DNA of 64,000 nucleotides from Haematococcus lacustris (GCA_030144725.1 JASKMD010000013.1:2380322-2444321); one strand, 5' to 3'. Positions 33,561-44,700 are shown, counted from the first letter of the stretch. The notes: generated by a model not told the origin, from the sequence alone. Translations and numbers: made by a program.

Positions 33561-34343
33561 GCGGCTTGCTCGTAGTGTGTCGCTGCGTTGCTAGGCTGGC
33601 TACGTTGGCTTCTTGCGTGGCTGCGACTTTGCGAGGTTGTGTAGCTGTGTCGCGATGCTTGCCCTCAATTCGTGTCGCCCTTCACGCCCTCAATTCTTCG
33701 GGCATGACTGCGGGGCTGAGCTAGCTACGTAAATGGCTGTACGCCTAGCTTCGAGGTTGGCTGCGTTATGGAAATGGAAATGGAAATGGCTGCAACGCTA
33801 GCTGAAACTACCTTGTGTGTCTGAGCTAGCTAGCTAGCTGCGATGTGGCTGGGAGCGAGCTGAGCTTCGGGCATGACTGCGAGGCTGCGAGGCTGGTTGC
33901 AAGGCGCCTGGCTACCTAGATGCGGGACGCGAATTAGGGGCAGTGTGGCTGCAAGGCTGCGAGGCTGAGTTTCTAGGCTGCTTATCCTCAAGGCTGACCT
34001 TCTAGCTGGCACTAGCTGCGGCTACGTTCCTAGTAGGATCGAGGCTAGGTGACTACGCCGCGTACTGGGCGGATGTTAGTTTTTCATATTTCATGTCTAA
34101 CATGCAAGCCGATCTGCCGTTCGTGCCGTTCGTGCCGCCCTTCACGCCCTCAATTCGGTAGCCCCTGCCCTCAATTCGGTAGCCAGGCTAGGTAGCCAGG
34201 CGGCCACTGAGCCAGCAGACCACGCAACATCGCCACATCGCAGCCAGGCAGCCACAGTCGGCCAGGCAGCCACATCTCACGTAGCGGCCAGCCTCCTAGC
34301 CAATCTCGCTAGATCGGATGGCTCGGAGATCCGTAGCCACGCG
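33561..34343. other. Non-repetitive spacer with GCTAGCTA-type words
   Basis: No coding frame is convincing here. The stretch is rich in GCTAGCTAGC, GCGAGGCTG and GAAATGGAAATGGAAATGG words. The phrase CTTCACGCCCTCAATTCG recurs three times (about 33683, 34140 and, in part, 34168). Confidence 0.4.
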
Positions 34344-34743
34344 TTGCGCGACAACACACGGGCATTAACTCGCCACGCTTTGCGCGTAGCCAATGCGTTG
34401 CGAGGTGATGCACCGTTTCACATGCAGCGACCCATCTTTTTGCCTTTGACATGTACCCACCATCTCCGAGCCCATCTTCCCTGCCCCTTGTGCATCAAAC
34501 TCGGTGAGTGCATCTTGTACCCACCATTCATTGCTCCTCCTTTGACAACCTGTCACCTCCTTGCCGCAGGTCCACATCCCTTTACCCTCCTTCCCCTTTC
34601 ACTCCCCTTCCTCCCCCCCTCCCCCGCACTTCCCTCCCTTACCCTCTCTCCCTCCCCCCCCCCCTTTCATCACCCCGTACCCTCTCCATTGCAGCCCGTC
34701 CCACTACAAAGGTCAGACCAAGGTAGGAGCCAACGAGGATGAA
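34344..34743 (+). repeat. Pyrimidine-rich part of the composite repeat (plus orientation)
   Basis: A C/T-rich tract follows a splice-acceptor-like GCCGCAG at 34563-34569. The block ending in AGACCAAGGTAGGAGCCAAC closely resembles 36341-36360, so small repeated exon-like units separated by pyrimidine tracts are probable. No protein family is recognised. The hAT insertion at 34744 interrupts this module. Confidence 0.5.
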
Positions 34744-35877
34744 TAGGGTTGGCCAGATCCGTAGGTGGCGGCTAGAAAGACGGTATATACATACGTATTT
34801 GCTGTATTCGTAGTTCCGTAGTGTCTTCCGTAGGGGCAGGGTCGTCATTTTGCGAAAGTAAGTATGCAGTTTGGTGCACAACAACTAGAAAAACGCCCGC
34901 TAGGGGTAAGCATGTTCAGAATCTCAACCAATAGCAGTGTCGTGACACATCTAGCCAGCCATGCATGCTGTTAGCAATGTGCATGTGTCCAAACCCCTCG
35001 TGTGGCAGCCGGCAAGCTCTTTGCGAGAGGGAAGGTGCAAGCCACTGATGCCCAAAGCCTCGAGGGCCTGGCACAGGTCTGGATCCTCCACCAAGCGCAG
35101 GGCGATGTTGTTGTTGAAGAAGAACCTGCCTAGAGCACGCTTAAATTGGGCCAGACTTGCTGCTGGCACAGAGAATGCTGCGAGACGGGTCAACGAGGCA
35201 CGCTTGGCCCCAGCTGCTGCACTGTTGCTACTGCCACCTGGGCTGCCGCTGGCAATGGGGGAGTTGGGGAGTGATGGAAAGTGCGTTGACATACGATCCT
35301 GTGCCTGCTGCAGCTTGATGCCAGCACAAGGATGGGGAGGTGTGTTCTTAAAGTGAGTGTTGCCGGTACGGGAGGGGTTGCTGGGCTTGAGCAACTTGCC
35401 ACAACCTGGCAGCTTGCACTCCAGGTAACACAGCTCTGTGCCATCCTTCGACTTGCGCAGCACAGGCTGAAGCTTATCCCAGTAGCTGGCGGTGCCATTC
35501 GCCTTCAAGGCTATGAGCTCGGCTAGCAGCTCTACGGGCGTCTTCTTCCCGGAGGGGCCTGGCTGCAGTATCCGGTCGCCACATCTCTCGTATGCACGAT
35601 CCATCGCAATGAATGCCATCGGGTATCGCAGCGACTTATATTTGACCCGCGGTTACGGTCACACCCGCGGTTACGGCGTACTGCGTCCTTTGCAATCTCG
35701 CGAATTGGCCGTCGCGTGTACGGTTCAAGCGCGAAAACTACGGTCAAACCTACGGAATTCTACGGTCAACCGACGTACCTACGGCTGCCTACGGATACAC
35801 GGTGGTCGGGGTACGCTACGTATATACTGTATATACGTACCTACGTATATACACCGCTACGGTTCTGGCCAACCCTA
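34744..35877. mobile_element. Non-autonomous hAT element with perfect 8-bp target-site duplication
   Basis: Terminal inverted repeats start TAGGGTTGGCCAGA and match at 20 of 21 positions (34744-34764 against 35857-35877). The element is flanked by AGGATGAA on both sides (34736-34743 and 35878-35885). An 8-bp duplication and a TAGGG/CAGGG-type terminus are defining features of the hAT superfamily. Subterminal regions are rich in ACGTA and CCGTAG words on both sides, likely transposase-binding sites. At 1134 bp it carries only the first part of a transposase gene. Confidence 0.9.
34951..35619 (-). pseudogene. hAT transposase, BED-finger N-terminal fragment
   Basis: A 222-codon minus-strand frame starts at ATG 35619, with AAATATAAG (TATA-like) about 25 bases upstream. 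It holds a BED-type zinc finger near residues 67-100 (CKLPGCGKLLKPSNPSRTGN followed by HFKN and PHPC). A segment FFFNNNIALRLVEDPD near residue 170 is typical of the stretch after the BED finger in plant and algal hAT transposases. The similarity ends near PSRKELAG, and the catalytic and dimerisation domains are missing, so the protein cannot be a working transposase. Confidence 0.75.
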
Positions 35878-35885
35878 AGGATGAA

Positions 35886-36655
35886 GCATGGAGGAGCATG
35901 GAGGATCAGGGAGCAAGCGGTGAGTGGCCCCGCTCCTGAACCTAGCCTCCGTCATGCACCTAGCTTCCTTAGATGTTTTGCTAGCCTCACTGTAAGTACG
36001 CTCCTTGCTTGCTGCAGGTCTGACGCCTATACTCCTGCCCCCTGCCTCCTTCACCCTTCCCTACCCTATCCCACCAATCCCACTTCTTCTTCTCCCCAAC
36101 CCCCGCTTCCCCTCTCCCCGTCACCTCTCCCCCACCCACCCTCTTCCCACCACCACCACCACCCCCTCCCTTCCCCCTCTCCCTCCCACTCCCTTCCATG
36201 CTTCTCAACCCCCTTTCCCTCTCGCACCCTTCATTTGACGTGGCATCGCAGCCCCCACCTCAACCACCCCTATCCCTCCAGCCCTCCCCCACACCACCAC
36301 CTCTAATAACACTACGCAACCTCCCGCATCACAAAGGTAAGACCAAGGTAAGAGCCAACAGGGAGCCAACATGGTGCGGCATGGAGCAACATGGCGTTAA
36401 CGGTGAGTGGTTCGGCCTTGCCTCTCAGTGTCCATTATCACCCAGCCTAACCACTACCACACACTGTGTTCGCTGCGCATCACTACCACCCCCTTCCCAC
36501 CCCCCTCCACACACAAGCTCCCTCTTCCCCCTTCTTCCCTACCCTTTCGCTCCCTGGTTGCTGGTGGCTACCGGTAAGTGGCCAACACGCAGCGCCCAAC
36601 CTGCAATCCCCACACCACCCCACCCAATCACCCCTCCCCACACCACCCCGCCGGT
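35886..36655 (+). repeat. Pyrimidine-rich part of the composite repeat, second copy
   Basis: C/T-rich DNA with several AG-ending tracts and GGTAAG-like donors continues the module interrupted by the hAT element. The words AAAGGTAAGACCAAGGTAAG lie near 36335. No recognised protein. Confidence 0.5.
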
Positions 36656-37430
36656 GCCCCTGCTGCTGCTTCTACTGCCCCCCTGCTGCTGCCCCTGCTG
36701 CTGTTCTGCTGCTGCCGCCCCCCTGCCCCCCTGCTGCTGCAGCCCCCCTGCCCCCCTACTCCTGCTGCTGCTGCTGCCCCCCCACTGCTGGTGCAGCCCC
36801 CCTGCTGCTGCTGCTGCAGCCCCCCTGCCCCCCTGCTGCTGCAGCCCCCCTGCCCCCTTGCTGCTGCCGCCCCCCTGCCCCCCTACTCCTGCTGCTGCTG
36901 CTGCTGCTGCTCCCCCACTGCTGCTGCAGCCCCCCTGCCCCCCTGTTGCTGTTGCTGCTGCATCCCCCCTGCCCCCCTGCTGTTGCAGCCCCCCTGAACC
37001 CCTGCTGCTGCAGCCCCCCTGCCCCCCTACTCCTGCTGCTGCTGCTGCTGCTGCTGCCCCCCCACTGCTGCTGCTGCCCCCCTGCCCCCCTGCTGCTGCT
37101 GCTGCTGCTGCCCCCCTACTGCTGCTGCTGCCCCCCTACTGCTGTTGCTGCCCCCCTACTGCTGCTGCTGCTGCTGCTGCTGCCCCCCTACCACCTTGCC
37201 CCCCTGCTGCTGCTGCTGCTGCTGTAACCCTGCTGCTGAATGGGGGGGCACCAGCGCTGGTTGCGCCTACTATCTGCTGCCTACTGTCTGCTGCTGCAGC
37301 CCCCCTGCCCCCCTGCACCCTGTTGTTACTGCCCCCCTGTTGCTGCTGCTGCTGCCCCCCTGCTCCTGCTGCTGCTGCTGCCATCCTGCTGCTGCTGCTG
37401 CCCCCCTGCCCCCCTGCTGCAGGTCACAGC
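36656..37430 (+). repeat. CTG/CCCCCC array, right inverted arm
   Basis: Runs of two to seven CTG triplets alternate with CCCCCCTGCCCCC. The part 37190-37425 is the reverse complement of 31228-31470. Frames such as leucine-proline or cysteine runs are artefacts of the triplets. Confidence 0.8.
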
Positions 37431-37958
37431 CAGCCAGCCAGTACTGGTCACAGCCAGCCAGCCAGCCAGTACTGGTCAGCCAGCCAGTACTGGTCACAGC
37501 CAGCCAGCCAGTACTGGTCACAGCCAGCTAGTACTGGTCACAGCCAGCCAGTACTAGTCACAGCCAGCCAGTACTGGTCACAGCCAGCTAGTACTGGTCA
37601 CACCCAGCCAGCCAGTACTGGTCACAGCCAGCCAGTACTGGTCACAGCCAGCCAGCCAGTACTGGTTACAGCCAGCCAGTACTGGTCACAGCCAGCCAGT
37701 ACTGGTCACAGCCAGCCAGCCAGTACTGGTCACAGCCAGCCAGCCAGTACTGGTCACAGCCAGCCAGCCAGTACTGGTCACAGCCAGCCAGCCAGTACTG
37801 GTCACAGCCAGCCAGTACTGGTCACAGCCAGCCAGTACTGGTCACAGCCAGCCAGTACTGGTCACAGCCAGCCAGCCAGTACTGGTTACAGCCAGCCAGC
37901 CAGTACTGGTCACAGCCAGCCAGTACTGGTCACAGCCAGCCAGTACTGGTCAGCCTGA
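37431..37958 (+). repeat. CCAGTACTGG array, right inverted arm
   Basis: About 23 copies of CCAGTACTGG are separated mainly by TCACAGCCAG or TCACAGCCAGCCAG (periods 20 and 24). This is the inverse orientation of the array at 29.6-31.2 kb, but the spacer set differs, so the two arms have expanded independently. Confidence 0.85.
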
Positions 37959-38094
37959 TTGTTAGTCAATGTTGGTTGCCAGCCAGTGCTGGTTGCCAGC
38001 CAGTGTTGGTTGCCAGCCAGTGCTGTGTGTTATGCCAGCCAGTAATGTGTGTCATGCATTGTAGTCATTGAGTACAGTAGAGCATTGCATGTAA

Positions 38095-38176
38095 GTTGAC
38101 TCTGTGTCACTTTGCAGGGGCTGGAGCATGGACGAGTACCTTCATTACATCAAGGTCGTTGGTCCCTATTTATAAG
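38095..38176 (+). repeat. Conserved outer flank of the inverted arms
   Basis: The segment starting GACTCTGTGTCACTTTGCAG, then GGGCTGGAGC, and ending TATAAG matches the reverse complement of 29515-29595 with scattered differences. TTTGCAG could be a splice acceptor for a short exon encoding RGWSLDDYLHHIEV in the left copy. It marks the real outer boundary of the composite repeat. Confidence 0.6.
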
Positions 38177-38509
38177 AGGGCATTGACTTAGGACAACCAG
38201 CCCATGAGGTTGTGGAGGGGGTTGGTTGTACGGCGCTGTATACTATGTAACATTGTGAATATAGAATGTTGTCCTCATGGTGATATGTACTCTGTATACC
38301 TTGCAACATCAGTAGCTCAGTGTCACGTGTAAGTACATCCAATGGCTCTAGCCTAACGTATAATAATCTCCAACTTGGTAAATGTTTCTAAGCAAGCCCC
38401 CTCCTTCAGCCCTTCACCCAGCCCTTCAGCACTTGAGGGGTCACACAGTAATGGATGAGGGTCACACTGTACTAGATAGTGTGTGTTGTCGCTGCCCTCC
38501 TAGTTGGGT

Positions 38510-39200
38510 GTCAGCCAGTACAAGTTGGGGGTCAGCCAATACTGGTTGGGTGTCAGCCAATACTGGTTGGAGGTTAGCCAGTACTGGCTGGGGTGAACCA
38601 GTACTGGTTAAATTTTTGTAATTTTTTAATTTGGGGGGGGGTGTGAACCAGTACTGGTTTGGTGTGAACCAGTACTGGTTGGGGGTGAACCAGTACTGTT
38701 TAGGAATAAACCAGTACTGGTTGGGAATAAACCAGTACTGGTTGGGAATATACCAGTACTGGTTGGGGGAAACCAGTACTGGTTGGGAATAAACCAGTAC
38801 TGGTTGGGAATAAACCAGTACTGGTTGGGAATAAACCAGTACTGGTTGGGGGTAAACCAGTACTGGTTGGGAATAAACCAGTACTGGTTGGGAATATACC
38901 AGTACTGGTTGGGGGTAAACCAGTACTGGTTGGGAATAAACCAGTACTGGTTGGGAATAAACCAGTACTGGTTAGGAATAAACCAGTACTGGTTGGGAAT
39001 ATACCAGTACTGGTTGGGGGTAAACCAGTACTGGTTGGGAATAAACCAGTACTGGTTGGGAATAAACCAGTACTGGTTAGGAATAAACCAGTACTGGTTG
39101 GGAATAAACCAGTACTGGTTAGGAATAAACCAGTACTGGTTGGGGGTAAACCAGCAACGGTTGGGAGGCAACCAGTACTGGTTGGGGGTGGACCAGTACT
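38510..39200. repeat. CCAGTACTGG array with 21-bp period
   Basis: About 30 copies of CCAGTACTGG are linked mostly by TTGGGAATAAA or TTGGGGGTAAA, an 11-base spacer and so a 21-bp period. The period is a multiple of three, which creates a spurious QYWLGIN repeat frame. This spacer type is unlike the arrays at 29.6 and 37.4 kb. Confidence 0.88.
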
Positions 39201-39456
39201 GGTTTTCTCGTATCTCCTCAGCCCGATTTTTCCTCGATTTTAGGTTTACACCCCCATTCTTAGAACCGCTAAAAAATACAATCTATCAAGCCACTTTGTC
39301 AAAAAATTCAACTTTTCTCATGAACTTTTCTGCGAGTGGTACTCACTTCCGTTTTTGCTTGCATTACCCCACCAACCCTGCCCAATGTCCCTTAGAGAAA
39401 CTGGGTCAGCCCCTGTCATGTCCTACAGGAAAGGAAGTTATACTGATGGTTTGTGG

Positions 39457-39956
39457 NNNNNNNNNNNNNNNNNNNNNNNNNNNNNNNNNNNNNNNNNNNN
39501 NNNNNNNNNNNNNNNNNNNNNNNNNNNNNNNNNNNNNNNNNNNNNNNNNNNNNNNNNNNNNNNNNNNNNNNNNNNNNNNNNNNNNNNNNNNNNNNNNNNN
39601 NNNNNNNNNNNNNNNNNNNNNNNNNNNNNNNNNNNNNNNNNNNNNNNNNNNNNNNNNNNNNNNNNNNNNNNNNNNNNNNNNNNNNNNNNNNNNNNNNNNN
39701 NNNNNNNNNNNNNNNNNNNNNNNNNNNNNNNNNNNNNNNNNNNNNNNNNNNNNNNNNNNNNNNNNNNNNNNNNNNNNNNNNNNNNNNNNNNNNNNNNNNN
39801 NNNNNNNNNNNNNNNNNNNNNNNNNNNNNNNNNNNNNNNNNNNNNNNNNNNNNNNNNNNNNNNNNNNNNNNNNNNNNNNNNNNNNNNNNNNNNNNNNNNN
39901 NNNNNNNNNNNNNNNNNNNNNNNNNNNNNNNNNNNNNNNNNNNNNNNNNNNNNNNN
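39457..39956. other. Assembly gap of 500 N
   Basis: The run is exactly 500 N and probably of unknown true length. It may hide the 5' exons of the large coding exon that starts at 40240. Confidence 0.95.
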
Positions 39957-40239
39957 ATCCAGATCAGCGTCACACCCTGCACCCCTCACGACCGCTACAG
40001 ATCCCATCAACCCACTCACTGCGGCTACTGACCAACACCCCGCACCCCTCAACCCTGAACAATCAGACCCTACCGCTTGTCCTTGAACACCCTTGAACGC
40101 CCCTACACCCTGGACGTTCCTGATCATGAACTCACTGATGTTCCTGGATGTTCCTCTTGACCCACTGCTGAAACACCACCACTCACCTGCACACCTCCCT
40201 CCTCTTCCCTCCCTCACCCTCCCCTTCCCTCCACCTCAG

Positions 40240-43200
40240 GGTGTGATCAAGAGCCGTGACAACGCCTATGGCCCCCCCGCCGTGACCCTGATGGGTTACT
40301 TCACCCGGGTGGTGGTGCCTCCCAAACCAGCCGAGCCCACCCACCACCAGCCCCTCAGCCCCTCGAGGCTCTCAAGCCAGCGCCACAGCCCCGACCCTCA
40401 CGGCACCAGCAGCCTTCTGTCCCCCTTCGTGGTGCCCAAGTTCAGCACAACCACCCAGCCCTCCTCGGTCCTCCGCTCCTCCTCCAAACTGGTAGCCTTT
40501 GCCGCCGACGCACAAGTCGTGGTCAGCCCCCACCCTGCCAGCCGCCCCCCTGCCCCCGCTGCTGTGGTGGTTGGCTCCCTCCTCAACCAGCATCAGGGAG
40601 GGGTGGAGGCTGGCTACCACCACACCCTCCCGCACCAGCAAGGTGACCTCCAAGCCGCACACCATGCTGGCAACCAGGCTGAGGCGCAGGCCCCTGGCCC
40701 CTGTGTGCCCCTGCTGCAGCTGGCAACTGTCCGGGACACAGCCCAGCTGCAGGGCGTTGAAGCCTTCCCAGGGCAGCTCTGCGGCTTGACAGAGGGGGAG
40801 GAGGGACACCACTCCACAGCCTGGCCCCCCGGCCGCCCCTACGGCCCTGGGCTGACCATCCCTGACCCCACCATCCCCTGCCAGACCCAGACTCCCCTAC
40901 GACACTTCGGCAGCGTGTCAGGAGCACACTACCCCGAGCAGCAGGGGGTTCTCCCCTCCCCCTCCCAAGCAAGCTGGGGGCCAGGAGGGGGTCATGCCCA
41001 GCTGGTGGCTGGCGGGCTCCCCAGCCCGCGGGGGGTCACCCGGCTGGCCTCCGTGTCCCCCACCACCCTCCTCAGCACCCTGCCCCACGGCCCCGCCCCT
41101 TTCCGCTTGGCCAGCCTGAAACAGGCTCAAGGTGGACCCCTAGTCTCAGGCGAGCCTGGGGCAGTGGAGGGGCCTGGGGCAGGTGAGCTGGGTGAGCTGC
41201 GCACCCTCCCGCCCTGGACGAGCAGTGGGCAGCTCCAGCTGCGGGGCTCGCTACCAGGAGGGGCGGGGGCTGCCCACCAGCACGGTCCGCAGAGGGCTGG
41301 GATGCAGAGTGGCATGGGCTCGCCTTCACTGCAAGGGGCTGGCGCCTCAGGCCTGGGGCAACATGGGGGGCCGGGCGGCGCAGCACCCGCAGGCTCAGGC
41401 CGCACCAGGAGGGGCAGCGTGGTGCTGCTGGGACCCGCAGGGGGTCAGGCCAACGTGGCGGCCATGCGGCGCATGCGGCGGAACACGACTGCGGTGGAAG
41501 GGCAGGGGGGCCAGGACCCGGTCCAGACAAGGGGGTCGGGGTATGGCGAGGTAGCGAGTGAAAGGGGGGCGGGGGGGCCAGCAGGGGGGTGGCCGGGCGA
41601 GGAGCAGCTGCTGCCATGGATGCAGTCTGTGCCTGAGGGGGAGGTATCTCCAGGTCAGGCAGTGCCAGGGATGATGCGTGGTGAAGGCTGGGCAGGGAGG
41701 GGGGCTGCAGTGGGTGCGGGGGGTCCAGGGGCAGGGCCAGAGCAGCCCTCTAGCTGGGGCCCTCAGCACGGCCCTGGAGGAACAGGGCCACGGCCTGAGT
41801 CCAGCCCCCCACCTTACCCTGCCCCTGCCCTGCGCCACTCCCTCGCCAACCTCCTACAGCAGCCCTCCGGCAGTGCACCACCCAGTCCCCACCACACCCC
41901 TCCACCTGCCCCGACCCTCAGCCCCCACACCAGCAACCCAGGCTGGCTCGCCCCTCCCCCAGGCCATTCCACCTCCAGCCCCCCACGTCCCCCACCTATC
42001 GCCGCATCCCCCGGCCCACACCCCACCACCCAGGCCCCCTCCTCCCGGGACCCACCACCCGCACCCCATGCTGCACACGGCTCACGGGCCTCCTCCCCGG
42101 GGCCCCTGCCCACGCTTGCCTCTCGTGCCGCCTCCCCCGGCCCCCTGCCCACGCTTGCCTCCCGCGCCGCCTCGCCCGCCAGCCTGGCCCCCCAGCCCCT
42201 GGTGTGGGCGCACAACCCGCTGTCCCGCGGCTCCCCTGAACCCCTGGAGCTGGACCAGGACTCGCTGGAGGCAGTCGTGGCCCTCATGGGGAGGGGCATG
42301 CGGGTCACACCCCCTGGGACCAAGGCCCCTGCACCTCTGCCCCAAGAGCTGGGGAAGCAGCAGCTGGGCAAGCAGCAGCAGGTTGGGGGTGTGGGAGGCC
42401 AGCAGGGCGTGGGGTGGCGTGCTGGAGGCACAAAGCTGGCGTTCCCAGCCGACCGCTATGAAGCGGAGGGGCGTGGGGTGGAGGTAGAGGGGCGCCAACA
42501 GGAGGGGCGACAGCAGCAGCTGGGGCAGCAGCAGCAGCAGCAGGGGCGTGGCAATGGGGAGGTCACCCTTGCGCCTAGAGTGGCTGGCCCTCAGCCTCAA
42601 GACGTCAAGACACCACGCCTGGGCCTGGAGCAGGGGCAGCAGGGCGGGGGCTCGGCAGCCAGCGGTGCACTACCAGTCCAGCCACCTGCAGCAGCTCCTC
42701 CTCCTCAACAGCAGCAGCAGCAGCAGCAGCAGCCGGGGGGGCTTCCACAAGGGTCCCTGGTCCCCCCGCAGGCAGAACCAGAAGCTGGGCAGGCAGCAGC
42801 AGTAGGGGCAGCAGCAGGGGCCAGGGGAGCCTCCTCCCCCAGCCCCCACGCCCCCTCCCCTGTGCGGGCCAGTCTGCTGCCAGGCAAGGTCAAGGTCGGC
42901 ACCTTCCCCTCCTCCTCCCCCTCCCCTGCCTCCTCCCCTACCCCCTCAGCCTCGTCGTCCTTCAAGAAGGCTCGCCAGGGGCCACTGCCCAGCTCCACAC
43001 AAGGCCAGTCAGCCCCTGAGCCCCACATGACTCCAAACCCTACTCCTATGCCAGGTCTTGGTGCAGCGGCAGCAGCAGGAGCGGCAGGGCAGCCCCCACC
43101 AGGGCAAGCGCCGGCCAAGGACCAGGGCGCGGCCTCCCCTCCTGACACCCCTCCTCTTCATCAGGCTCGTGTTCCTGAGCTGCCTGCAGTAGCACTCAGT

Positions 43201-43485
43201 GCAGGGGCACCTCCCAGCCACCCTCCGCCCAGCCCTTCCAGTGGTCTGCAGCACCCCACCCCCCTCCAGCCAGCCCAGCCCAGTCGGGGCCAGCCCAGCC
43301 CCACCCTGGCCCCGGCACACCCCACACTGGACCCTGTGATGGCAATGACCTCCCGCACCTCCCCCTCCCAGCAGCCCTGGCCCAGGCCTGGCTCACAGAC
43401 GGGCGGCAGCCGCATGGTGCGGCCGGCGCTGCAAGCTCACGACCCTGAGCCTGGCCTGGATGCACTGGACGAAGTGCATCTTTAG
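40240..43485 (+). CDS. Large proline/glutamine-rich terminal exon, function unknown
   Basis: A 1082-codon open frame follows a good acceptor (pyrimidine tract then CAG at 40237-40239) and starts GVIKSRDNAYGPPAVTLMGY. It stops at 43483-43485 after LDALDEVHL. It is rich in proline, glycine, serine, alanine and glutamine, with several glutamine runs (for example 42702-42731), basic patches (RTRRGS near 41400; MRRMRRNT near 41465) and two near-identical copies of LPTLASRAASPGP. No transmembrane segment or known domain is visible. Such a composition suggests a disordered regulatory tail. The length without a stop in GC-rich DNA and the clean acceptor argue that it is real, but GC-rich sequence favours long chance frames. 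The rest of the gene should lie in or left of the gap at 39457-39956. Confidence 0.5.
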   Translation, partial: GVIKSRDNAYGPPAVTLMGYFTRVVVPPKPAEPTHHQPLSPSRLSSQRHSPDPHGTSSLLSPFVVPKFSTTTQPSSVLRSSSKLVAFAADAQVVVSPHPASRPPAPAAVVVGSLLNQHQGGVEAGYHHTLPHQQGDLQAAHHAGNQAEAQAPGPCVPLLQLATVRDTAQLQGVEAFPGQLCGLTEGEEGHHSTAWPPGRPYGPGLTIPDPTIPCQTQTPLRHFGSVSGAHYPEQQGVLPSPSQASWGPGGGHAQLVAGGLPSPRGVTRLASVSPTTLLSTLPHGPAPFRLASLKQAQGGPLVSGEPGAVEGPGAGELGELRTLPPWTSSGQLQLRGSLPGGAGAAHQHGPQRAGMQSGMGSPSLQGAGASGLGQHGGPGGAAPAGSGRTRRGSVVLLGPAGGQANVAAMRRMRRNTTAVEGQGGQDPVQTRGSGYGEVASERGAGGPAGGWPGEEQLLPWMQSVPEGEVSPGQAVPGMMRGEGWAGRGAAVGAGGPGAGPEQPSSWGPQHGPGGTGPRPESSPPPYPAPALRHSLANLLQQPSGSAPPSPHHTPPPAPTLSPHTSNPGWLAPPPGHSTSSPPRPPPIAASPGPHPTTQAPSSRDPPPAPHAAHGSRASSPGPLPTLASRAASPGPLPTLASRAASPASLAPQPLVWAHNPLSRGSPEPLELDQDSLEAVVALMGRGMRVTPPGTKAPAPLPQELGKQQLGKQQQVGGVGGQQGVGWRAGGTKLAFPADRYEAEGRGVEVEGRQQEGRQQQLGQQQQQQGRGNGEVTLAPRVAGPQPQDVKTPRLGLEQGQQGGGSAASGALPVQPPAAAPPPQQQQQQQQQPGGLPQGSLVPPQAEPEAGQAAAVGAAAGARGASSPSPHAPSPVRASLLPGKVKVGTFPSSSPSPASSPTPSASSSFKKARQGPLPSSTQGQSAPEPHMTPNPTPMPGLGAAAAAGAAGQPPPGQAPAKDQGAASPPDTPPLHQARVPELPAVALSAGAPPSHPPPSPSSGLQHPTPLQPAQPSRGQPSPTLAPAHPTLDPVMAMTSRTSPSQQPWPRPGSQTGGSRMVRPALQAHDPEPGLDALDEVHL

Positions 43486-44700
43486 GGGCGGCAGGGGAGG
43501 GGGGACGATGTGGAGGGGAGGAGGAATGGTGTGGAGGGGGCGACAGGGAAAGAGGAACCGTGTGGAAGGAGAGGGTGGGGCGGGTGGCAGGGGGGAAGGA
43601 AGGGGGTTGAAACGGGCGCTTGGGGGTCAAGAGGGAGTCAGGTGAGGGAGGGGAGGGGAGGCGAGGGGGTGGGGTAGTCTGCAGCCAAGGGGGATAGCCA
43701 GCTTCTGAGCACCCCTCACCCTTGTTTCATTTTGTCCCCATGCCAGCCCTGGCGCCCTCCATGCATCCATGCTCATGACATGCGTACTTGAGCTGGGTGA
43801 ATGGAGGCGTGGGCAGGGCACGGGCTGAGCAGCTGTGAGTGGGAGGTGTGGGCTGCCAGATGCAGGCGCTAAGCTTGGTCAAATGCCACACTCATTGTGC
43901 TCACTTACAGTAATTGGTATGAGCTGTACCTCATCATCATGTTGCAAGCAATGATGTTGGCGCGATTATGCCCAACTATGGCTCAACCCTTTGCATGACA
44001 CACTGAAAGTTGCTCACATGGCACAAGAGACTGGACAATAAAGTGCATAAGGAAACCACCATGAATGCCAGTGCTAACCAGCAATGGTTATGCCTGATGG
44101 TTGTCAATGAGGGTCAGTCAGGAGTGCATGCCAGCCACGCATGCAAGTGATGAGTCGGATCATGTAAACTTGAACATGCACAGTCAAGCTTTGGTTGGGA
44201 GCAGTCGTGTCCACATGGTGTAGATTGTCTGCTTCGATCGCAAAGCCATGTCGGAGCTGTCTCTCGGTCTCCTACCTATCCAATAGGGAACGCCAGTGTA
44301 CATGTGCTTGGCTTGGCTCATTGAAACTTGGCCGGGTTTTGTGATGCACTTGTAGTAGCTTACTGCGGAAGAAGGCGTCAGCCGTTGTGGGGATGAGACT
44401 AAGGAGCAACGTGTGTCACATGCACCATGCGGCACGTCCCGCTGGATCTGCCATGATAACTGCAAGGGTGGATAATATTCTATGTACTGCCCCGTGGCAA
44501 GTTAGTCCCGTGGCAAGTGCAGCTCACAAGGTTGGGGGCATGCACAGTTGAGCTGATGCGGTGCGAAACTCATCCACAATTGTGGATCAAACACCAGCTT
44601 ATCAGGTCTGACATCCGTGATGGGCCTGCTAGGCTACTCCACCACCTTGCGACCCCCCCCCCCCCCCGCACCGCCTTGGCCCCCCACCCGCCCTGGCTGC
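43486..44700. other. Intergenic DNA, probable 3' region of the preceding gene
   Basis: A G-rich purine tract (43490-43670) is followed by unremarkable sequence. TGTAA occurs near 44165. No gene is recognised. Confidence 0.4.
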
